Of a stretch of DNA of 64,000 bases, positions 18,862-28,660 are shown piece after piece. The number at the start of each line of letters is the position of its first letter. Within the stretch, counting starts at the first letter, position 1. Under the pieces are notes generated by a model. The model was not told the DNA's origin. It did no database searches and worked only from the letters and a program-made list of their open reading frames with translations. Source of the stretch: Bifidobacterium tsurumiense (GTDB lineage: Bacteria; Actinomycetota; Actinomycetes; Actinomycetales; Bifidobacteriaceae); the NCBI RefSeq assembly GCF_000741765.1, contig NZ_JGZU01000003.1, positions 295,287 to 359,286 of the forward strand. Reading direction: 5' to 3'. The translations under genes and the position numbers were made by a program.

Positions 18862-19884
18862 TTACCGTTCCTTATGATCTTTGAACATTTGGATCAGAAT
18901 ACTGGCTATTGCACAGCACAGCCCTCCGATAACCCATGCCAGCCAGAAGAGGCCATGTCCACTGCCCCAGCCGTTCGACCAGTCAGTCGCATCACTCGGC
19001 ATATCCCCCGTGAACAGGATCCACAGACCGATAATCGTTGAAATCATCATGATGATTCCGCACACGGCACCGGTGAGCTTGTTGTAATATGCATCGCGAT
19101 TGCTTTCAGACACATCGCCGTGCTCGTCGGTCGCGTTGTATTTTTCGATATCGAGACTGCTGTGCATGATGCCGAAATATGTGACCGACCCCACTCCCAA
19201 TGCACCGCATGAGAGCATTATGGCAACGGGCCAGCCGTCTGATACTCCTAGGACTTCGGAGCAATACACCATCACCAGAAACCCGACGATCACTGCGACC
19301 AAGCCGCCCACCACACCGTATGCAAGCTGACGCGAGGCTCGTGAACGGTCCTCATTCGTGTAGAAATCTTCGATAAACGGATGTCTATGCTTGAAATCAC
19401 CATGTGCCATCCCTGTTGGGATAAGCAATGCCAAACCAATAGCCACACCGATGAACACGCATAGCGGCATCAGGAATTCATTCAGCGGTGTCTTCCCGAT
19501 GATTGAATTCTCGCTATCGAAGAGATTTGCCGCTGCGATACCGAGAATCATGGAGAAAATGCCAAGAGTCATACGCAAGGCAAACCTGCGCATATGATCC
19601 CCATAACCGACCATATCTTCCACAGGACCCTCAGTCGGTGCGGTGACGGACAGCCGTTCGCTCGAAGACGTTGACTGCAATCCACGGACATCTCCCATAA
19701 CTAGATCATCCAGACTGCAACCGAAAACATCGCAGATAACCAATAGCTTATCCATTTCCGGATAGGCCTTGCCCGATTCCCATTTGCTGATTGCCTGTCG
19801 CGATACGCCCAGCAACATCGCCAAGCGTTCCTGAGTCAAATTACGACTGGACCTCAAATACTGCAAATTCTGTGTGAAACCCAT
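18862..19884 (-). CDS. membrane-anchored XRE-family HTH regulator
   Basis: The N-terminal 60 residues are a Cro/C1-type helix-turn-helix (NLTQERLAMLLGVSRQAISK, WESGKAYPEMDKLL). After a linker, six hydrophobic segments follow to the C-terminus, starting near FALRMTLGIFSMILG and ending with WVIGGLCCAIASILIQMF. At 340 residues it is an HTH protein fixed in the membrane, so any signal is probably sensed by the membrane part. Start ATG at 19884 with GGAGG eight bases upstream is preferred over an in-frame GTG at 19893. No cognate target gene is obvious. Confidence 0.82.
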   Translation of the reverse strand: MGFTQNLQYLRSSRNLTQERLAMLLGVSRQAISKWESGKAYPEMDKLLVICDVFGCSLDDLVMGDVRGLQSTSSSERLSVTAPTEGPVEDMVGYGDHMRRFALRMTLGIFSMILGIAAANLFDSENSIIGKTPLNEFLMPLCVFIGVAIGLALLIPTGMAHGDFKHRHPFIEDFYTNEDRSRASRQLAYGVVGGLVAVIVGFLVMVYCSEVLGVSDGWPVAIMLSCGALGVGSVTYFGIMHSSLDIEKYNATDEHGDVSESNRDAYYNKLTGAVCGIIMMISTIIGLWILFTGDMPSDATDWSNGWGSGHGLFWLAWVIGGLCCAIASILIQMFKDHKER

Positions 19885-20153
19885 CGTGACCACCTCCCCG
19901 TGATCGTCATACCAGAAATTTTACTCGTGTGTTCCGGTATCTTCCAGCCTGTCAGATCGCCCGGTTGCATGCCACCATCTTTGAGTTGCAATTGCCTGTG
20001 CAACCAAAAATATCGTGCAACCGATGGTGTCATCGGCGGACTCAATGGTTGATTCGGCAATGAAAGCCATGGTCCTCGGGTTCCCCGTATCACCGGCAGT
20101 CATACAATGGTCATGGCTGTCACCAAGACTTTGGCACATGCCAAGGAGGTCCG

Positions 20154-21455
20154 ATGTCGAATATCATTGACTACGCCAACATTGCCGTTGAGGATTTCAC
20201 CGAACGACCCATAACCGACGCAGATGCACTGATATTGGCGTGCCTTGCCTATGAGCGGATGCCCGATATTGTGCCACCACTCGACTTCGTCGAAGAACAA
20301 TCCGGAACTCGGTTACGTCGTCTGCGCAACGCATCATGGCGTCACCCCATTGCAAGCGTACGCAATATTATGCACGCTGAATTCAAAGGCCCGACTCTCG
20401 AAGAAATCGCACACACCCTCAGCCCCGAGGATTTCGACGTAACAACCGGGCACACCGGTTTGGGCGACCCCAAGCTCACCGAAGAGCTGTTCAACACGGT
20501 GGCACGAAGTCCACGACTGCGCGACATCCGAGTGAGCGCCTATGTCGAACTATTTGATGCAGAACATGAAACGCAATTCTCTGCGCAGACGATGCGGCTG
20601 CAAGACGGTACGCTAGTCGTGGTGTTTCGAGGAACCGACGATTCTTTGGTCGGATGGAAAGAGGACTTCAATATGTCCTATCAATATCCGGTTCCCGCTC
20701 AGCAATCCGCCGCTGCCTATGTGCAACGCATCGCCGCAATCTGGGACGGCCCCATTGTTCTCACAGGCCATTCCAAAGGAGGCAATCTCGCCATATATGC
20801 AGCCATGAATGCCAGCGAATCGGTAGATCAACGAATCACGCGAATTTATTCCATGGACGGCCCAGGCTTTCTCGACGCTGTGGCACATAGCGCGGCTTAT
20901 GACCATATCCGCACGCGCATACGCAAGATCATTCCCGACGCTTCGATTGTCGGCATGATTCTGCACACTCCTGAACCCACTCAAGTCGTGGTTTCCGACC
21001 AGACCGGAGTCATGCAACATCTGGCGTTCTCTTGGCAAATGCAAGACCAGCCGGATTCCCCGTCTTCTCAAACGGCACAAGCGCACACACCGTCTGGCTC
21101 AAACCATAAATCCGCAATTGCTTTTCTACGCGAAGGCCGATTCCTTCATGCCGATAGCATTGCTCCGGGATCACAAGAATTCAATACCTCGCTGTGCAAT
21201 TGGATGGACACTCTGAGCCCGCAACAGCTCAAACGCACCGTGGACGCAATGTTCGGAATCCTTGCTGCAAGCGGCGTGCAGAATCTCACCGCAATGGTTT
21301 CTGTGCTGCCAAAAGCGATCCCTAATATGATCGGCTCATTCACGGGCTTATCGGATGAAGACAGACGGAATCTCACCTATTTCACCAATCTGTTGTTCAG
21401 GGCTTCATTGCCGAGGAATATTTTGAGAATCCCATGGTTCGGAGCAAATCGGTAG
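20154..21455 (+). CDS. DUF2974 (Mbeg1-like) lipase-fold protein, paralogue 1
   Basis: A 433-residue alpha/beta-hydrolase-like protein of the DUF2974 family. The nucleophile elbow GHSKGGNLAIYAAM lies near residue 204, preceded by LVVVFRGTDDSLVGWKEDFN, which places the oxyanion region and a class-3-lipase-like strand. No signal peptide, so cytosolic. Start ATG at 20154 with AAGGAGG upstream. A second copy of the family lies at 23550-24920 on the other strand. Function is unknown; a lipase or esterase role is inferred from the Ser-containing elbow only. Confidence 0.85.
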   Translation: MSNIIDYANIAVEDFTERPITDADALILACLAYERMPDIVPPLDFVEEQSGTRLRRLRNASWRHPIASVRNIMHAEFKGPTLEEIAHTLSPEDFDVTTGHTGLGDPKLTEELFNTVARSPRLRDIRVSAYVELFDAEHETQFSAQTMRLQDGTLVVVFRGTDDSLVGWKEDFNMSYQYPVPAQQSAAAYVQRIAAIWDGPIVLTGHSKGGNLAIYAAMNASESVDQRITRIYSMDGPGFLDAVAHSAAYDHIRTRIRKIIPDASIVGMILHTPEPTQVVVSDQTGVMQHLAFSWQMQDQPDSPSSQTAQAHTPSGSNHKSAIAFLREGRFLHADSIAPGSQEFNTSLCNWMDTLSPQQLKRTVDAMFGILAASGVQNLTAMVSVLPKAIPNMIGSFTGLSDEDRRNLTYFTNLLFRASLPRNILRIPWFGANR

Positions 21456-21645
21456 TCCTTGGATTCGGCGCATTTCCCAATTTGGAAGTTCCTGTCCCCG
21501 ATTCTGCGCAAGCTCCGGCATTACCTTGCGGCCAACAGCGCCAGACATCTGCCGACGCAACGACACCGAACGGCATTTCGACTGTGCACACATCATTCAT
21601 TAGTATCTCTTCCAACAACACATTTGAAAACCCAAAGGAGCCGAC

Positions 21646-22671
21646 ATGGTAACTGCACTGGAGCATCAGGCGATCCTGGACCTGCCGAAAACCGAATTGC
21701 ATATTCATATCGAAGGAACACTTGAGCCGGAGCTCGCATTGGAATTGGCCGCACGCAATGGCATCACACTGCCCTGGTCAACCTTGGAAGAGTTGCGTGC
21801 CCAATACGACTTCGTCAATCTGCAATCCTTCCTTGACCTGTATTACCAGCTCATGTCCACACTGCGCACAGCACAGGATTTCCGCGACCTGATGCTCGCC
21901 TATCTGGAGCACGCACATCACGACGGCATACGTCATGCCGAAATATTCTTCGACCCGCAAGTGCATATCAACAACGGACTGGAATTCGATACCGTCATGG
22001 ATGGCCTACTCGAAGGTCTATCCATAGGGCGCGAACGCTACGGCATTACAGGAGGTCTTATCGCCTGTATCGTGCGCGATCTTCCTGTGACATCCGCAAT
22101 GGACACGCTGAAAGCATTGGAATCTCGTCGTGAAGACTTGCTCGGCATAGGACTGGATTCGGCAGAGGTCGGATACCCTCCGTCATTATTCACTGAGGTA
22201 TTCAGCCGGGCACGTGAGCTTGGCTTGCATGTTGTCGCTCATGCCGGTGAAGAGGGGCCTGCCTCGTATGTTATTGAAGCCCTCGATCAATTGCAGGTGG
22301 AACGCATCGACCATGGTATCCGTTGCAGTGACGATCAGGATCTCATGCACAGGCTCGCTTCCTCGGATATTGCATTGACATCATGCCCGCTTTCGAATCG
22401 CAGACTGCAGGTTGTGCAAGACTTGCGCGAACTTCCTTTGCATCAATTCTTGGAAGGAGGAATCCGCGTAACGGTGAATTCAGACGATCCTGCGTATTTT
22501 GGCGGTTATCTTGCAGCGAATTATGAAGCCCTGATCGACTCAGGCTACTCCTTGCGGGAATGCGCCGCATTCTGCCGCAATGGCATCGAGGCAAGTTTCA
22601 TAGGCAACCGGCGTCAAGCGGTATTATTCGAGGAATACGAACGTTGGTGTGCGCAATATCTCAATGAATAA
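21646..22671 (+). CDS. add: adenine/adenosine deaminase
   Basis: A zinc amidohydrolase that deaminates adenine or adenosine in purine salvage. Metal ligands are visible in LPKTELHIHIEGTLEPEL (near residue 15), AHAGEEGP and VNSDDPAYFGGY. The phrases AEVGYPP and CPLSNRRLQVV favour the adenine-deaminase branch (EC 3.5.4.2) of this family over classical adenosine deaminase. At 341 residues it has normal length. Start ATG at 21646 follows AAAGGAG. It may share function with the nucleoside hydrolase at 10.7-11.6 kb, which would release free bases. Confidence 0.88.
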   Translation: MVTALEHQAILDLPKTELHIHIEGTLEPELALELAARNGITLPWSTLEELRAQYDFVNLQSFLDLYYQLMSTLRTAQDFRDLMLAYLEHAHHDGIRHAEIFFDPQVHINNGLEFDTVMDGLLEGLSIGRERYGITGGLIACIVRDLPVTSAMDTLKALESRREDLLGIGLDSAEVGYPPSLFTEVFSRARELGLHVVAHAGEEGPASYVIEALDQLQVERIDHGIRCSDDQDLMHRLASSDIALTSCPLSNRRLQVVQDLRELPLHQFLEGGIRVTVNSDDPAYFGGYLAANYEALIDSGYSLRECAAFCRNGIEASFIGNRRQAVLFEEYERWCAQYLNE

Positions 22672-22711
22672 CGCAATTCTTCGCCTGTGATGTAGTAGCA
22701 TGTGCTTACAA

Positions 22712-22738
22712 CATGACGTGCTATGTCAGCGCGTCATG
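22712..22738 (+). terminator. possible terminator after the deaminase gene
   Basis: CATGACG and CGTCATG form 7-bp arms with a 13-nt loop, 40 bp past the stop. There is no clear T run, so only a weak candidate. Confidence 0.35.
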
Positions 22739-22821
22739 CGGCCTATTCATTGAACAACCATACCTTTACGCTACGCAGCGTGGCATGAGCTCAGAGCGAT
22801 TGCAACAGAAAGGATGGGAAT

Positions 22822-23499
22822 ATGCCCCGCCCAAGCCACAACAATAAGAAGAATTCCGCAACCCAGCGCATGGAAGACGCCTTCTGGCAGCTCCTTGCCG
22901 AACATGAATATCGGACCATTACGATCGTTGACATCGTTCGAACGGCGAAGGTGAACAGAAACTCTTTTTACTACCATTACACAGGTCTTGCTGACCTGGC
23001 GACCCAGGCCATAGGCCATGTGGTCACAGCGGTTCCCTCACGCCTGAAATATGAAGGCAACACCCCTGAGCAATTGGCTCAGACGCTGTCCGAAGCCATC
23101 CAAACACCCGAGCAATGCCGGCGCATGGAAAAGCTCACGCTTCTGGCAGGACCCCACAGTTCTCCTGAATTACAGGAAATGCTTCATCAATACCAACGCA
23201 TGGTATTGGCGGATATCATGCATATCGATCTCGAACACATCAATCGTAAAACCAATATCCTGCTCGATTTTGCGGCCGGAGGTTTGATTTCGGTTCTGGG
23301 ACGCTGGCCTGTGATCACGCAGCCCAAGCGAGACAAAGGGGAACTCGAGCAGGATATCGCCGCCATTGCTTCAGGGATTTATATGTCCGCTTCCAGCGAG
23401 GATATGCTCGACTACTGGAAACGGATTTTCCAAGACAATGACTCACATACGGGAACAGCCAAGACAAGTCAAGACGATGCCAAGGAATCATCTCGATAA
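22822..23499 (+). CDS. TetR/AcrR-family transcriptional regulator
   Basis: A 225-residue TetR-type regulator. The DNA-binding domain is at residues 15-60 (EYRTITIVDIVRTAKVNRNS, then FYYHYTGLADLA), with a divergent ligand-binding domain after it. Start ATG at 22822 follows AAAGGATGGG. It lies between the deaminase and the second DUF2974 gene and converges with the latter, with 50 bp between the stops. The target is not known; TetR regulators usually act on divergent or near genes, but no divergent partner is present here. Confidence 0.85.
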   Translation: MPRPSHNNKKNSATQRMEDAFWQLLAEHEYRTITIVDIVRTAKVNRNSFYYHYTGLADLATQAIGHVVTAVPSRLKYEGNTPEQLAQTLSEAIQTPEQCRRMEKLTLLAGPHSSPELQEMLHQYQRMVLADIMHIDLEHINRKTNILLDFAAGGLISVLGRWPVITQPKRDKGELEQDIAAIASGIYMSASSEDMLDYWKRIFQDNDSHTGTAKTSQDDAKESSR

Positions 23500-23549
23500 T
23501 GCAAGGCAACGCTGCGCTCACTTTCATCACCGATACAGTGTGAAGCGTC

Positions 23550-24920
23550 TTATTCCCCTGCGGCATCGGCGCCTTCGCCACCTTCGACGGTATTCTGTTC
23601 CGGCTCAACAGCGTCCTGCACAGCATCATCGAAACCGCCTATGCTTTTAATCGCAGTGGTGGACAGTGACTTGAGAATGTCTCCAAGCATGGATTTGGTA
23701 CGGTCATCGGTTTTCCGTGCCGCCATGATGATCTTCGGCACCGAAGTGGTCCAATTCTCCGCCAAATCGCTGAAGGTATCATAGCCCGCTGCCTGAAAGA
23801 CCCCGTATCCTTCATCGATCAAGTGCTGACGTTCCTCGGGTTCCACATCAAGCATCCAAGCGGTCACGGTGTGATCGATTATTTGCGCGGTGGCTGTCAG
23901 CTCTTGTGCAGTGACGAAATCACCATTTTCCACCTGCCATGACATGCTCAGATGCTGCATGATACTCAGGGCATCCGCATGGATAATGCGATATGAGCCC
24001 GTCTGATCCATCAATAATCCAATAATCGAAGATTCCGGAATGGTCTTGTCAATACGATCGGCAATGGCCATATATGCCGGACTAGCGGTTACATCATCCC
24101 CAAAGCCCGGGCCATCATGGTTGAAAACGCGCACCAAGCGGGGAACGTAGTGTTTGCTGTGTGATTCATCCGCAGCCGCAGTGCCTGTGGCTTCGGCATG
24201 CGCAGTGTCGTTACTTGCAATTCCGGCCGGATCTTTTGCCTGTACCACTGGGAGCACGGTTTCGCCTGTTTCATCTGCAGCCTCCTGTGCGGATTGCAGA
24301 TCTCGTTTGGCCAGTGCCATTGCCGCATACACTGCCATATTGCCGCCCTTGGAATGACCGCCTATCATCAGGCGCGGGGCATGGCCTTCAAACCCTTCCG
24401 ACCTGCTTGCAATGGAGCGCACATATGCCGCCGCATCCTCCTGCGAAGGAACCGGACAGCGGAAGGCCATATTGAAATCCTCTTTCCAACCCACCAATGT
24501 GCCATCGGTTCCACGGAAAGCCACAAACAACAATCCACCATCAGCGTCTATGCCCTTGCAATCACTGAGATCAAAAGTAACTGCGGCAAATTGTTGTTCT
24601 GCATCCTCATCCAAGGTCTGAGCATATTCGCCGATGCGCATCCCTCGGAACCTCGGACTTTGCGCCATAGCCACCACAAGATCACGTCGCGCCTCGTTCA
24701 TGGCATCAGAGCCGGAAATGAACATATTAGGATAATCTTCCGCACGCAATAATGCCGTAATCGGAACCGTTTTCACGCGCTTGGCATCTTCGAAACGGGA
24801 AACCGGTGCCGGCATATGCGTGTATGACAGCTCACTCAAAGCCAGGGAATCAACGGCACTCAACGGCAATTCACCGAAATCACGGAATTCATGACGCACG
24901 TAGTCAACAACATTTGCCAT
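23550..24920 (-). CDS. DUF2974 (Mbeg1-like) lipase-fold protein, paralogue 2
   Basis: A 456-residue paralogue of the protein at 20154. It shares LFVAFRGTDGTLVGWKEDFN and the nucleophile elbow GGHSKGGNMAVYAAMALA (near residue 190). It differs by a low-complexity insertion of about 60 residues after the elbow (rich in Ala, Glu, Thr) and an acidic C-terminal tail (EQNTVEGGEGADAAGE). Start ATG at 24920 behind GTGGGAGAT is preferred over an upstream GTG. Divergent from mscS, sharing a 63-bp intergenic region. Confidence 0.84.
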   Translation of the reverse strand: MANVVDYVRHEFRDFGELPLSAVDSLALSELSYTHMPAPVSRFEDAKRVKTVPITALLRAEDYPNMFISGSDAMNEARRDLVVAMAQSPRFRGMRIGEYAQTLDEDAEQQFAAVTFDLSDCKGIDADGGLLFVAFRGTDGTLVGWKEDFNMAFRCPVPSQEDAAAYVRSIASRSEGFEGHAPRLMIGGHSKGGNMAVYAAMALAKRDLQSAQEAADETGETVLPVVQAKDPAGIASNDTAHAEATGTAAADESHSKHYVPRLVRVFNHDGPGFGDDVTASPAYMAIADRIDKTIPESSIIGLLMDQTGSYRIIHADALSIMQHLSMSWQVENGDFVTAQELTATAQIIDHTVTAWMLDVEPEERQHLIDEGYGVFQAAGYDTFSDLAENWTTSVPKIIMAARKTDDRTKSMLGDILKSLSTTAIKSIGGFDDAVQDAVEPEQNTVEGGEGADAAGE

Positions 24921-24983
24921 ATCTCCCACTTTAATCGTCTACAGTGAGCATCAGTGAATCATCGTCCATCAAAGTGGGATATT

Positions 24984-25778
24984 ATGACCGTTCTTCTCAA
25001 TTGGTTCCAAGACAACGCCAGCAAATTACTCCTGCTGCTCATCGTGCTGGTCATTGCCATTGTCAGCACGAAAATATTGTCTCGATTGATGCGCAAGGCC
25101 TTGGACAGATCGCAGATTCCTAGTGCATCAATATTCATCAACATCATGCGAGTGCTGATCTGGGTCATCGCAGTCACGGTGGTGATGCAACCGGTTTTCG
25201 GCATCAATCCAAGTACATTGATTACCGCCTTGGGAGTTGGAGGCATCGCCTTGTCACTCGGCCTCAAAGATACGATCGCCAATATTGTCGGCGGTTTCTC
25301 TTTGATGTTGGGGAAGGTCATCCAACCCGGCGATCTGATCTCCGTTGCCGGTTCCACAGGAACGGTTACCGATATCACATGGCGTCAAACCATTGTGCGC
25401 GAGCGCAATGGCAATAGCATGGTGATCCCCAATTCCGTGCTGAACACCGCAGCCTTGGAACGGCTCACTCCTGCCAATGAAAGTCTGGCTGCCGTTCCGT
25501 TCACCGCTCGTGCCGGATATGGTCATGACGAAATCACCAATGCGATTCTTCATGCAATCCAGCCTGCAATACGTGAATATGCCGACCCTCAACGCGAACC
25601 CGTGGTGAAATTCACCGGCTTCTCGCCTTATGGCATAGAAGGCGAGGTATGGGTATTCGCAAGACGCGGCGTGTTCATCTCAACGGTCAAGGATGCAACC
25701 ACACGCGCCCTGGTCAGCTGTGATTATTTGGAGCAGCGTGCCGCAGGCGAAGCTGTTAGTGAAGCCGCTGTTGAATAG
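24984..25778 (+). CDS. mscS: MscS-family small-conductance mechanosensitive channel
   Basis: A membrane channel that opens under membrane tension during hypo-osmotic shock. Three hydrophobic segments precede the pore helix ALGVGGIALSLGLKDTIANI (about residue 82), followed by the beta domain VIQPGDLISVAGSTGTVTDI and WRQTIVRERNGNSMVIPNS. At 264 residues it resembles E. coli MscS (286). Start ATG at 24984 (MTVLLNWFQDN) with GTGGGA upstream is chosen over a GTG ten codons earlier. It stops 14 bp before the convergent CPBP gene. Confidence 0.92.
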   Translation: MTVLLNWFQDNASKLLLLLIVLVIAIVSTKILSRLMRKALDRSQIPSASIFINIMRVLIWVIAVTVVMQPVFGINPSTLITALGVGGIALSLGLKDTIANIVGGFSLMLGKVIQPGDLISVAGSTGTVTDITWRQTIVRERNGNSMVIPNSVLNTAALERLTPANESLAAVPFTARAGYGHDEITNAILHAIQPAIREYADPQREPVVKFTGFSPYGIEGEVWVFARRGVFISTVKDATTRALVSCDYLEQRAAGEAVSEAAVE

Positions 25779-25792
25779 CGAAGGCCAAGCGG

Positions 25793-27292
25793 CTAGAGCA
25801 TATACAGATTCAGGAGGATGGCAACGACGATGAAGACGATGACCCCTGCGTTGCCAAATATGGCTTTCTTACGCAGATGCTGTGGCAGTTCCTCCGGGGC
25901 TGAGTACCACTCCCACTTGCGTCTGTTCACGATGAGGAGCACTGTTCCGGCGATTGCCAAGCCCAACATGCACATCAGGTAGATGGCATATGCCACCACT
26001 CCGGAATCTCCTCGTGCTAGCGCATTGGCCAATTCCGCATCGTCGTTGATTGACCCCATATTCTGCAGAATCATCGGTCCGATCACGCCGCCCTGCAGAT
26101 TGATCAGCATGTGAATAAGCACGGAGTACCGCAATTTGGAAGTGCGTATATAGGCATATCCGAGGATCGCACCGAGTGCGAATGCATAGAAGAACTGAAA
26201 CAGATTGACGTGATAGAGGCCGAATGCCAATGCGGAGAAGAGCACTGAAGTCTTCTCTCCGAAGCGACGCGTGCGATCTATGATCTGTTTTCTAAAGAAC
26301 CATTCTTCACCAAGAGGCGCCACGATTACGGTGAATAACAACGTTATCCAAGGATTGCTTTCCGCGATGATGCTTTCTATGCGGTTGATTGCGACGCCTC
26401 CGGTAAGCAGAGCGGAGAGAAGTTGACCGATTATGCTGCCGCCTATCATGAGCGGGAAGCACATGACCAGCAATGAAAAGAACCGGCCTGGTGACATATC
26501 AAATTTTCGAACCGGCGTGGTAGGCACCCCGGCCAATACCAACATGGCCAATGGGACGGCAATTCCATATTGTCCCAGAACGGAAACGAGATATGACCAC
26601 AGATCAAGGAATTGCACCAGTACTGATTGTGGCAGGTATTCCAGCAGTATTGTCAGCAATCTAGTGCCGATAAGCCAGACAACCAATGAGATGGTCAAAG
26701 CCCAACCCACTCTGGACATGCGTTTGCGCACACTGGACATCCATTGTTCTTCGCGCATCCATATGTCCTTCATCTGCTGGATATATGCCTGCCTATTGGC
26801 TTCCTGCAGGGGAAGGCTCGGATATTGCTGCATGGGTTGGTTCGGGTACTGTTGCATGGGCATCTGCGAGGGAACGGGCGGCTGCTGTGCCGGATACGCA
26901 TAGTCGGCGGGCGGATAGCCATTCATAGGGTTCATGGACTGCCCTTGCCACGCATTGCCCGGCACTTGTTGTGGCTGAGACTGCCACATTGCCCCGTATT
27001 GAGGTTGCGGACCTTGAACAGCACCATTGTGAGGGGTGGGCGTTTGCACAGGGGTCGGCTGATATGGCACATGCGGCATTTCCTGCCGAACGCCGTATTG
27101 CGGCATAGACTGCTGCCCACCGTCGGATGACGTCCCATAATCACTGCTGCCAGTGCCAAAAGATGGTTGATCCGTGGTCTCACGAGAGTCGGCATTCCCA
27201 TCGGATGCTCCCCATTGAGCACTCATCTGTTCATCATCGTTCTGATTCAAGGGTGTCCGTTCAGGCCCCGTTGGTGTGTGGTGATCGCTCAT
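25793..27292 (-). CDS. CPBP-family intramembrane metalloprotease with Pro/Gln-rich N-terminus
   Basis: A 499-residue membrane protein. Residues 1-170 are low complexity, dominated by Pro, Gln, Gly and Met and presumably disordered in the cytosol. The membrane part carries the CPBP (Abi/Rce1) motifs: EE in APLGEEWFFRKQI, the His in FGLYHVNLFQFF, and a third motif in LIHMLINLQGG. Start ATG at 27292 follows GGGAATC. The function of bacterial CPBP proteins ranges from bacteriocin self-immunity to membrane-protein processing; nothing nearby decides. Confidence 0.86.
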   Translation of the reverse strand: MSDHHTPTGPERTPLNQNDDEQMSAQWGASDGNADSRETTDQPSFGTGSSDYGTSSDGGQQSMPQYGVRQEMPHVPYQPTPVQTPTPHNGAVQGPQPQYGAMWQSQPQQVPGNAWQGQSMNPMNGYPPADYAYPAQQPPVPSQMPMQQYPNQPMQQYPSLPLQEANRQAYIQQMKDIWMREEQWMSSVRKRMSRVGWALTISLVVWLIGTRLLTILLEYLPQSVLVQFLDLWSYLVSVLGQYGIAVPLAMLVLAGVPTTPVRKFDMSPGRFFSLLVMCFPLMIGGSIIGQLLSALLTGGVAINRIESIIAESNPWITLLFTVIVAPLGEEWFFRKQIIDRTRRFGEKTSVLFSALAFGLYHVNLFQFFYAFALGAILGYAYIRTSKLRYSVLIHMLINLQGGVIGPMILQNMGSINDDAELANALARGDSGVVAYAIYLMCMLGLAIAGTVLLIVNRRKWEWYSAPEELPQHLRKKAIFGNAGVIVFIVVAILLNLYML

Positions 27293-27406
27293 CACGATTC
27301 CCCTTAGCTCTATGCCTTGTGTCCAAGAACAGTGTATCCCACCATGCTAGGAAGATATACCGTCCGGTTGCGTCCGTTGCTCCGTAAATATGCCGAAAAT
27401 AGCTCA

Positions 27407-27431
27407 GCCGGACGGCAATGCACCGTCCGGC
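27407..27431 (-). terminator. terminator of the ABC importer operon
   Basis: Nine-base perfect arms (GCCGGACGG) enclose CAATGCA, 30 bp past the ATPase stop, followed on the minus strand by ATTTT. The sequence CGTCCGG recurs nearby at 27360, suggesting a second weaker fold. Confidence 0.7.
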
Positions 27432-27460
27432 CAATTTGTGCTTTCATGTGATGATGTTGT

Positions 27461-28660
27461 TCACACGGCGAGTGCTGGCACCGGCAATGGCACTATGGTG
27501 ACATCGCCGCCCACCGCCAAGCCGTCCGGCGCGCCCGTCGAAGAACACTGAACCGTTACTTCCAGAGGTTTTCCACCATTGGCTCGAGTCCACACTTCAT
27601 CCTTCAAAACCGCATCCACACGAATATGCGAACCTAGGAAATGAATGGATTGCACCTGTGCCTTCTCGCCTATTGCACTGGTTCGGCCGGAAGTATCGAT
27701 GGTCAATGCTTCGGGGCGGATCAGCGCAGTCACCTCATCACCGCGTGCAGAACCTTCGATCAATGGCACGCATCGACCGAATACCAATGCCTCATCCCCA
27801 TTGGACGCTGCGGGCAAGCGGTTGGTCACTCCAATAAACGTGGCCACATACTCAGTTGAGGGTCGTTGATACAAGGTCTGCGGGGCGTCGATTTGTTCGA
27901 TGCGGCCATGGTTCATAACCCCAATGCGGTCGGCCACCGAAAGAGCCTCTTCCTGATCGTGCGTGACGAATACCGTGGTCGTGCCCGTCTCAACCTGAAT
28001 GCGGCGGATTTCCTCACGCAATTGAACGCGAACCTTGGCATCCAAAGCGGAAAGCGGCTCATCAAGCAACAGCACTCGAGGTGAAATGGCCAATGCACGT
28101 GCCAGAGCCACGCGCTGCTGTTGTCCGCCAGACATTTGCTGCGTGAATTTCGTGGCCTGATCGACCAGACCTACCAACTCGAGTTTTTCCATCGCTATTC
28201 GATGGCGTTCTTTGAACGAGAGACCGCGAATTTCCAGACCGAATTCCACATTTTGCACCGCTGTCATATGCGGGAACAGCGAATACGCCTGAAAGACCAT
28301 GGCCATATTGCGCTTATTCGCCGGAACACTGGTGACATCCTGGCCACCGACCATAATGCGACCGGCCTGAATATCCTCCAATCCAGACAGTGAGCGCAGT
28401 GCCGTAGATTTTCCGCATCCGGAACCGCCCAGAAGCACCACCATTTCACCTGGCTTGACATCAAGATTGAAATCATCCAAAGCCTTGGTCGCATTGCCCG
28501 GGTAGATCTTATCGATATGCTGCATGCAGATTCCGCCGCCACGCTCCTGGGAATCCTCCAATACGGCTCGAGCCGCATCGGTAACCGAGGATTGTTCGGC
28601 CTTGCCATCGTGCAATTCATCGATTGCCGCGGCCACTGCTTTGCGCTCAGCCAATGACAT
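27461..28660 (-). CDS. ABC importer ATP-binding protein
   Basis: Energises the importer encoded upstream. A 399-residue CUT-like ATPase: N-terminal extension of about 55 residues, Walker A LLGGSGCGKST (near residue 90), Q-loop MVFQAYSLFPHM, signature MSGGQQQRVALARAL, Walker B VLLLDEPLSALD, and a C-terminal TOBE domain (LIRPEALTID). Its start ATG at 28660 overlaps the end of the preceding permease gene by 14 bp, so the two are translationally coupled. Nearest families are the polyamine/phosphonate/iron importers; the substrate is not settled. Confidence 0.92.
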   Translation of the reverse strand: MSLAERKAVAAAIDELHDGKAEQSSVTDAARAVLEDSQERGGGICMQHIDKIYPGNATKALDDFNLDVKPGEMVVLLGGSGCGKSTALRSLSGLEDIQAGRIMVGGQDVTSVPANKRNMAMVFQAYSLFPHMTAVQNVEFGLEIRGLSFKERHRIAMEKLELVGLVDQATKFTQQMSGGQQQRVALARALAISPRVLLLDEPLSALDAKVRVQLREEIRRIQVETGTTTVFVTHDQEEALSVADRIGVMNHGRIEQIDAPQTLYQRPSTEYVATFIGVTNRLPAASNGDEALVFGRCVPLIEGSARGDEVTALIRPEALTIDTSGRTSAIGEKAQVQSIHFLGSHIRVDAVLKDEVWTRANGGKPLEVTVQCSSTGAPDGLAVGGDVTIVPLPVPALAV

